Part shown: positions 35,343 through 39,482 of the stretch, piece by piece
Numbering within the stretch: the first letter of the stretch is position 1
Layout of the letters: each line of letters starts with the position of its first letter
Assembly (NCBI GenBank): GCA_903937405.1
Contig: CAIZZE010000009.1
Location: 1-39,482, forward strand
From: an uncultured Alphaproteobacteria bacterium
Lineage (GTDB): Bacteria; Pseudomonadota; Alphaproteobacteria; Rickettsiales; UBA1997
DNA length: 39,482 bases
Direction of reading: 5' to 3'
The notes under the pieces: model-generated
Database searches by the model: none
Seen by the model: the letters and a program-made list of their open reading frames with translations, nothing else
What the model was told of the DNA's origin: nothing
Program-made: the position numbers and the translations under genes

Positions 35343-36695
35343 ATGAAAATTTCCAAAATTATTCTTTTTCTGGTCAGCTTTTTTATCTTTGTAAATCAAG
35401 CTGGCGCGACAGTTTCTTTTTCAATTAAAGATGAAGAAATTCCAAGAACCAAAATTTTATTTTTTGGTTTTGATTCAAGTGATCCGCGTTTAAAAAGTGA
35501 TAGTTTTGAGATTTTTGAACGCATCAGAAAAAATTTAAAAACCACTGATCTTTTTGAAATAATTAAACAATCCGGTCAGATCGATGTTGCAGTTCCGGGT
35601 AAAGCGCCAATTGTTTCGCAGGAAAATTTAAGTGTCGAATCAGTTCCAAATTTTGATAAATATAATAAGGCCGGAATTGGTGCGCTGGTGATTGTGCAGT
35701 TTAATTATGATGTCAGTGGCAATATCGAAATGCGGATCAGAATGTGGGATGTTTTGGATCAACGACAATTATTTGGTAAATTTTACACCGCTTCCAAAGA
35801 CAATCAGCGCAAGATGGCAAACCTGATTTCTAACGAAATTTATAAAGCAATTACCGGCGAAAAATCGGGAAATTTTACCACTCAAATTGCCTATGTTTCA
35901 GAAAATGGGCCGGTAAATAAACGCGTTAAAAAAATCGCAATGATTGATTTTGATGGCGAAAATCAACGCGCTTTAAGCGATGGCCGCGAACTGGTTTTAA
36001 CTCCGATTTTTTCTAAAAAACCTAATGAACTTTTTTACTTACGCTATTTTGAAGGCAAGCCGCAAATTTTTTCGATGGATTTACGAAATTTACGCAGCAA
36101 AAAAGTTGGCGGTTTCCGCGGTACAACATTTGCCCCAAGCGTTAATCCAAAAGATCCAAACCAACTTTTACTCTCAGCGATTGTTGACGGAAATAGTGAT
36201 ATTTATGAGCTTGATATTGATGGAAATTCGGCGCGCCGCTTAACCAAAAGTTCGGCGATTGATACAACGCCATCTTATTCACCGGATGGAAAATTTATAA
36301 CTTTCGCTTCCGATCGCGATTCTGGTCAGCAAATTTATGTGATGGATAAAGATGGTTCTTCAGTTGCACAAATCAGTTCTGGAAATGGTTCTTATTCAAA
36401 ACCAATGTGGTCGCCGGACGGCAAGTTGATTGCTTTTACCAGAATTAAAGGTGGGCAATTTTACATCGGTGTTATGGCGCCAAATGGTAAAGGCGAAAAA
36501 TTATTGACCAGCAGCTTCTTGGCTGAAGGCGCGAAATGGTCGCCAAATGGTCGTTATTTAATTTATTCCAAGAAAAAAGGTTCTTACGGACGCGATTCAA
36601 TTCCGAGACTTTTTATTATCGACGTTATTACTGGTTATGAAATTGAAGTGCCAACTCCTCAAAATGAAGGCGCGACGGATCCGGATTGGGTGTAA
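35343..36695 (+). CDS. tolB: Tol-Pal system beta-propeller protein TolB
   Basis: TolB is a periplasmic protein of the Tol-Pal complex that links the cell envelope during division. A signal peptide (about 1-23, ending NQAGA) precedes an N-terminal alpha/beta domain (IPRTKILFFGFDSSDP, DLFEII). A six-bladed propeller of WD40-like PD40 repeats follows, with TPSYSPDGKFITFASDRDSGQQIYVMD, PMWSPDGKLIAFTRIKG and GAKWSPNGRYLIYSKKKG clearly visible. The 450-residue length is normal. It is 3 bp after hslV. The other tol/pal genes are not in the window. Confidence 0.97.
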   Translation: MKISKIILFLVSFFIFVNQAGATVSFSIKDEEIPRTKILFFGFDSSDPRLKSDSFEIFERIRKNLKTTDLFEIIKQSGQIDVAVPGKAPIVSQENLSVESVPNFDKYNKAGIGALVIVQFNYDVSGNIEMRIRMWDVLDQRQLFGKFYTASKDNQRKMANLISNEIYKAITGEKSGNFTTQIAYVSENGPVNKRVKKIAMIDFDGENQRALSDGRELVLTPIFSKKPNELFYLRYFEGKPQIFSMDLRNLRSKKVGGFRGTTFAPSVNPKDPNQLLLSAIVDGNSDIYELDIDGNSARRLTKSSAIDTTPSYSPDGKFITFASDRDSGQQIYVMDKDGSSVAQISSGNGSYSKPMWSPDGKLIAFTRIKGGQFYIGVMAPNGKGEKLLTSSFLAEGAKWSPNGRYLIYSKKKGSYGRDSIPRLFIIDVITGYEIEVPTPQNEGATDPDWV

Positions 36696-36696
36696 T

Positions 36697-36718
36697 TAAA
36701 AATGCTGTCGCATTTTTA
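36697..36718 (+). terminator. Hairpin after tolB, possible terminator
   Basis: TAAAAATGC pairs with GCATTTTTA around TGTC, starting 2 bp after the tolB stop. The right side gives five T. The core AATGCTGTCGCATT is the same module as the first hairpin at 16653-16672, so it is related to the tandem-hairpin repeat family as well as being terminator-like. Confidence 0.5.
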
Positions 36719-36725
36719 GAGAGAT

Positions 36726-36803
36726 CAAAAATCCGGCACTTAAGAGCGGTCTTAAGTGCCTATAGTTACGTATGTACATTAAATATACTTGGACGGATTT
36801 TTT
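36726..36803. repeat. Nested hairpin structure between tolB and yejB
   Basis: A perfect 11-bp stem, GGCACTTAAGA/TCTTAAGTGCC (36735-36760, loop GCGG), lies inside an outer inverted repeat CAAAAATCCG (36726-36735) and CGGATTTTTTG (36794-36804). The outer right arm ends in a T-run. It could be a second terminator or a folded leader for yejB; the sequence does not decide. Confidence 0.6.
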
Positions 36804-36826
36804 GTTAAGCTTCATACTTCTAAAAT

Positions 36827-36852
36827 CGTCATCCTGAACTTGATTCAGGATC
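36827..36852. repeat. Half copy of the palindromic element upstream of yejB
   Basis: A single arm, CGTCATCCTGAACTTG then ATTCAGGATC, differs from the other copies by one base (A for T). It lies 33 bp before the chosen yejB start and, if translated with the longer frame, would read VILNLIQDL. A solo arm may be the ancestral unit or a deletion product. Confidence 0.85.
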
Positions 36853-36884
36853 TATCCGATCTTTTTTTAAAAATAAAAACCTTA

Positions 36885-37970
36885 ATGTTTTTCTATTTTA
36901 CCAAACGCGTTTTACTAATCATTCCGACGCTTTTCATAATCATGCTAATAAATTTTATGATTATCCAAACCGCTCCGGGTGGACCGGTGGAGCGGTTTTT
37001 GGCGCAGATTAATCATACTAAAGTTAGCGGTGAAGTTAGTTCGGGTGGAGTTGTTGATATAAAAAATTTTAACTCTGATTCTTCTTCATCCTTTAAATAT
37101 CAAGGTGCTAGCGGTGTTGATCCGGAAATAATTTCCAAAATAGAAAAACTTTATGGCTTTGATTTACCATTATGGCAGCGTTTTTGGTTGATGGTAAAAA
37201 AATTTGCTACTTTTGATTTTGGCGACAGTTTTTACCAAGATAAAAAAATCACTACTTTAATTTTAGAAAAACTTCCAGTTTCAATATCCATAGGTCTTTG
37301 GACGACATTATTGGTTTATCTAATTTCAATTCCTTTGGGCATAAAAAAAGCTATAAATGACGGTTCAAAATTTGATTTATGGAGCAGCAGTTTAGTAATT
37401 TTTTTCCACGCTATTCCTTCATTTCTTTTTGCGATTTTGTTAATCGTGCTTTTTTCTGGTGGAAATTTCTTAAACATTTTTCCTTTGCGGGGCTTGGTTT
37501 CAGAGAATTTTCAGGAATTAAACTGGTGGCAAAAAATCGGTGATTATTTCTGGCACATGACTTTGCCAATCATCGCGATGGTAATTGGTGGATTTGCTTC
37601 ACTAACATTTTTTGTAAAAAATTCCTTCATCGAAGAAATAAATAAACAGTATGTACTAAGTGCCTACGCTAAAGGCTTAAACCAAAATCAGGTTTTGTAC
37701 CGCCATGTTTTTCGTAATGCCATGATGATTGTAATCGCCGGTCTTCCTTCGGCTTTGATTGCAATTTTATTTACCAGTTCAATGTTGATCGAAGTCATTT
37801 TTTCACTCGATGGCATGGGTTTTTTGGGTTATGAAGCGGCGTTGTCTCGCGATTATCCTGTAATGTTTGCAACGCTTTACATTTTCACATTACTCGGCTT
37901 AATTACAAATATCATAAGCGATTTAACCTACAAAATTGTAGATCCGCGCATAAATTTTAATAAATTATAA
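36885..37970 (+). CDS. yejB: YejB-like peptide ABC transporter permease
   Basis: This 361-residue inner-membrane permease has six or so helices of the DppB/OppB type. The ATG at 36885 gives MFFYFTKRVLLIIPTLF and then IIQTAPGGPVERFLAQ, the distinctive YejB start; the frame upstream to 36789 only reads through the palindromic arm. YGFDLPLWQRFWLMVKKFATFDFGDSFYQ and the EAA-like loop SAYAKGLNQNQVLYRHVFRNAM follow. YejABEF imports microcin C-like peptides and other peptides in Enterobacteria. The partner permease, ATPase and binding protein are not adjacent. Its stop overlaps the next start (TAATG). Confidence 0.92.
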   Translation: MFFYFTKRVLLIIPTLFIIMLINFMIIQTAPGGPVERFLAQINHTKVSGEVSSGGVVDIKNFNSDSSSSFKYQGASGVDPEIISKIEKLYGFDLPLWQRFWLMVKKFATFDFGDSFYQDKKITTLILEKLPVSISIGLWTTLLVYLISIPLGIKKAINDGSKFDLWSSSLVIFFHAIPSFLFAILLIVLFSGGNFLNIFPLRGLVSENFQELNWWQKIGDYFWHMTLPIIAMVIGGFASLTFFVKNSFIEEINKQYVLSAYAKGLNQNQVLYRHVFRNAMMIVIAGLPSALIAILFTSSMLIEVIFSLDGMGFLGYEAALSRDYPVMFATLYIFTLLGLITNIISDLTYKIVDPRINFNKL

Positions 37971-39244
37971 TGGACGATTTAACCACTTTCTACTTGTTCT
38001 TAGTCATATTTTTAATGATAATTTCAGCGTTGTTTGCCTGCTCTGAAACTTCTATTACTGCGGCATCGCGCGCTAAAATTCACCGTTTGGCAAATGAAGG
38101 AAGCAAGAGGGCTAAAAAATTAGAGAAGCTTTTAAAGTCGCGCGAAAAAGTTATCAGCACTATGTTGATCGGAAATAATGCGGTTAATATTTTAGCTTCT
38201 GCTATTGCCACCAGCGTGTTGATTGAACTTTTTGGTGACGCAGGATTATTATATGCAACTGTCGGCATGACAATTATTGTTTTACTTTTTGCGGAGATTG
38301 CTCCCAAAACTATTGCCCTAAAATCTCCCGATAAAATCGCATTATTTCTCGCGTCATTAATTGATTTTTTAGTAAAAATGTTAAAGCCTGTTGCAGACTT
38401 AAGTCAAAAGCTGGTTGATTCTGTGGTCGATCTTTTTTTCCCCAAAAGTTACAAAACTTCCAAAGGTGAAGAGTTAGAAGAAATTCGTGATGCCGTTGAT
38501 TTGAAGCATAAAGAAGGTTCAATTTTTAAATATGACAAAGATTTAATCGATGGCGTGTTGGATTTATCAGACACTGAAATCAGTGAAATCATGGTTCATC
38601 GCAAGGAAATTGAATCGATTAATGCTGATCTACCAATTATGGAAATTGTGCGCAATGCGTTGGAAATTAGTTATACGCGAATTCCTTTGTGGCGCGGCAA
38701 TAAAGAAAATATTGTAGCGATTTTAAATGTTAGAAAATTGCTGAAAGCATTGCATTTTTACAAAGGAAGTTTTGATAAATTTGATATAAATTCTGCAACT
38801 TCCGAGCCTTGGTTTATACCTGCAAGTAATAGTTTACGTTCACAGCTTTTTGCTTTCAGAAAAAAGAAAAAAAGATTTGCCTTGGTGGTTGATGAATATG
38901 GCTCACTTCTAGGGCTGGTAACGCTGGAAGATATTTTGGAAGAAATTGTCGGCGAGATAAAAGAGCAAGATGACGAATCAGAAATTAATATCATAAAAAT
39001 TAAATCTGGCGCTTATAAAATTGCTGCCAAATCATTGATTCGTGATATTAATAAAAAACTAGATTGGGATTTATTAGAAGATGATCACGCCTACAACCTA
39101 GCTGCTTTTATAATTAATAATTTAGGCCGGATTCCTGATGAAAAAGAGAATTTTGTGATTGAAGGATATTATTTTGAGATCTTAAAAAAACGTAATCACG
39201 ATTTGATTTTGGTGAAAATGAAAAAGGTCAACAAAGAGAAATAA
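37970..39244 (+). CDS. CorB/CNNM-type membrane CBS-domain protein
   Basis: This 424-residue protein has an N-terminal DUF21 membrane domain (about residues 1-190; starts FYLFLVIFLMIISALFACSETSITAASRAKIHRL, with NNAVNILASAIAT and FAEIAPKTIAL), a CBS pair (about 205-330, with ISEIMVHRKEI and ALVVDEYGSLLGLVTLEDILEEIVGEI) and a C-terminal CorC_HlyC domain (about 335-420). This is the bacterial CNNM/CorB layout, connected to magnesium transport. Its paralogue without the membrane part is corC at 10928. It starts in the yejB stop codon (TAATG) and precedes the last palindromic element. Confidence 0.9.
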   Translation: MDDLTTFYLFLVIFLMIISALFACSETSITAASRAKIHRLANEGSKRAKKLEKLLKSREKVISTMLIGNNAVNILASAIATSVLIELFGDAGLLYATVGMTIIVLLFAEIAPKTIALKSPDKIALFLASLIDFLVKMLKPVADLSQKLVDSVVDLFFPKSYKTSKGEELEEIRDAVDLKHKEGSIFKYDKDLIDGVLDLSDTEISEIMVHRKEIESINADLPIMEIVRNALEISYTRIPLWRGNKENIVAILNVRKLLKALHFYKGSFDKFDINSATSEPWFIPASNSLRSQLFAFRKKKKRFALVVDEYGSLLGLVTLEDILEEIVGEIKEQDDESEINIIKIKSGAYKIAAKSLIRDINKKLDWDLLEDDHAYNLAAFIINNLGRIPDEKENFVIEGYYFEILKKRNHDLILVKMKKVNKEK

Positions 39245-39261
39245 ATGAAGTGATGATTAGG

Positions 39262-39340
39262 GATCCTGAAACAAGTTCAGGATTGACTGCTTTGGCAGCG
39301 ACCTTCCCACATAACGTCATCCTGAACTTGTTTCAGGATC
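39262..39340. repeat. Palindromic repeat element after the CorB-like gene
   Basis: Left arm GATCCTGAAACAAGTTCAGG (39262-39283 with AT) and right arm 39315-39340 flank a middle of about 31 bases that differs from the other copies. The length of 79 bp is not a multiple of three, as expected for an intergenic copy. It lies 3 bp from the right-hand terminal repeat. Confidence 0.92.
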
Positions 39341-39343
39341 TAA

Positions 39344-39482
39344 GGCATAATTAAAAAAATGGGGGGCTAAAAATCCACTTTTCGCCCCCAGTTTCAAGGC
39401 TTTCCAAGTTTTTTCTATTCTCTCCGAATAGAAACCTCTAAATTCCAGTCAAAAAACATGACTAAAAACTTGTCCAAAATGT
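39344..39482. repeat. Right copy of 139-bp terminal inverted repeat
   Basis: Exact reverse complement of 1-139. Read inward from the window end it carries the same reading-frame end and terminator-like hairpin (minus strand, about 39353-39389), then passes directly into the palindromic element instead of acetyltransferase sequence. The two copies therefore have different inner flanks, which shows it is a genuine dispersed repeat boundary or an assembly join. Confidence 0.95.

Noticed and set aside
36789-36884. Longer N-terminus for yejB
   Set aside because: The extra residues come from the nested hairpin and the palindromic arm; YejB family proteins begin at the ATG at 36885.

Overview
The window looks like an AT-rich alphaproteobacterial chromosome segment, most likely from the order Rickettsiales or a close relative. 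Four things suggest this. A virB4 gene is followed by a very large VirB6 (1017 residues), and virB2 lies about 12 kb away. The pyruvate dehydrogenase E1 genes pdhA-pdhB sit directly upstream of an ftsB-like gene. The ferrochelatase carries a cysteine-rich C-terminal tail. A palindromic repeat is inserted in frame inside housekeeping proteins, as Rickettsia palindromic elements are. The assignment rests on gene content and remembered family features, not on a search or tree. A cell wall (murB, AmpG-like permease), an outer membrane (tolB, MlaF, WaaE-like glycosyltransferase, lipoproteins), lower glycolysis (eno) and queuosine synthesis (queA, tgt) suggest a less reduced genome than classical Rickettsia.

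Layout. 1-139 and 39344-39482 are perfect inverted copies of each other, so the window is bounded by one repeat; this probably marks contig ends. 86-514 is a GNAT acetyltransferase with a doubtful N-terminus. 712-8494 is a minus-strand block: dnaG-rpoD, then pdhA-pdhB-ftsB-(polyprenol/DAG kinase-like), then a small membrane protein. 8542-12386 is a tight plus-strand run: znuB, hemH, ybeY, corC and a RimJ-type acetyltransferase. 12396-13501 is rplM-rpsI with its own promoter and terminator. 13508-15586 is rpiB-trmB-murB with overlapping genes. 15804-16562 is virB2 then rpmB. 16744-21712 holds ccmG diverging from tgt, a secreted charged protein, a 49-residue membrane peptide, eno and a D-amino acid aminotransferase. 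21709-24136 is a minus-strand run dsbA-mlaF-prepilin, where the pilin carries a LamG-like domain. 24223-27634 has a glycosyltransferase, two small lipoproteins, queA and ubiE. 27650-33274 holds tRNA-Thr, virB6 and virB4. 33352-33446 is a MITE-like inverted repeat. The remainder is an AmpG-like permease, hslV-tolB, yejB and a CorB-like CBS protein.

The genes are mainly housekeeping. The secretion and surface theme consists of a type IV secretion ATPase, channel and pilin subunit, a type IV-pilin-like protein with a lectin-type fold, a periplasmic thiol oxidoreductase, and lipid and LPS transport or assembly genes. Packing is extreme: divergent genes share start codons (CATG), convergent genes share stop codons (TTAA), and many consecutive genes overlap by 1-32 bp. 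Repeats are the other theme. There are palindromic elements built on the arm GATCCTGAAACAAGTTCAGG in dnaG, trmB and two intergenic sites, a second family of tandem hairpins, a TA-flanked MITE, and heptamer repeats beside hslV. I saw no CRISPR array, rRNA, integrase or complete insertion sequence.
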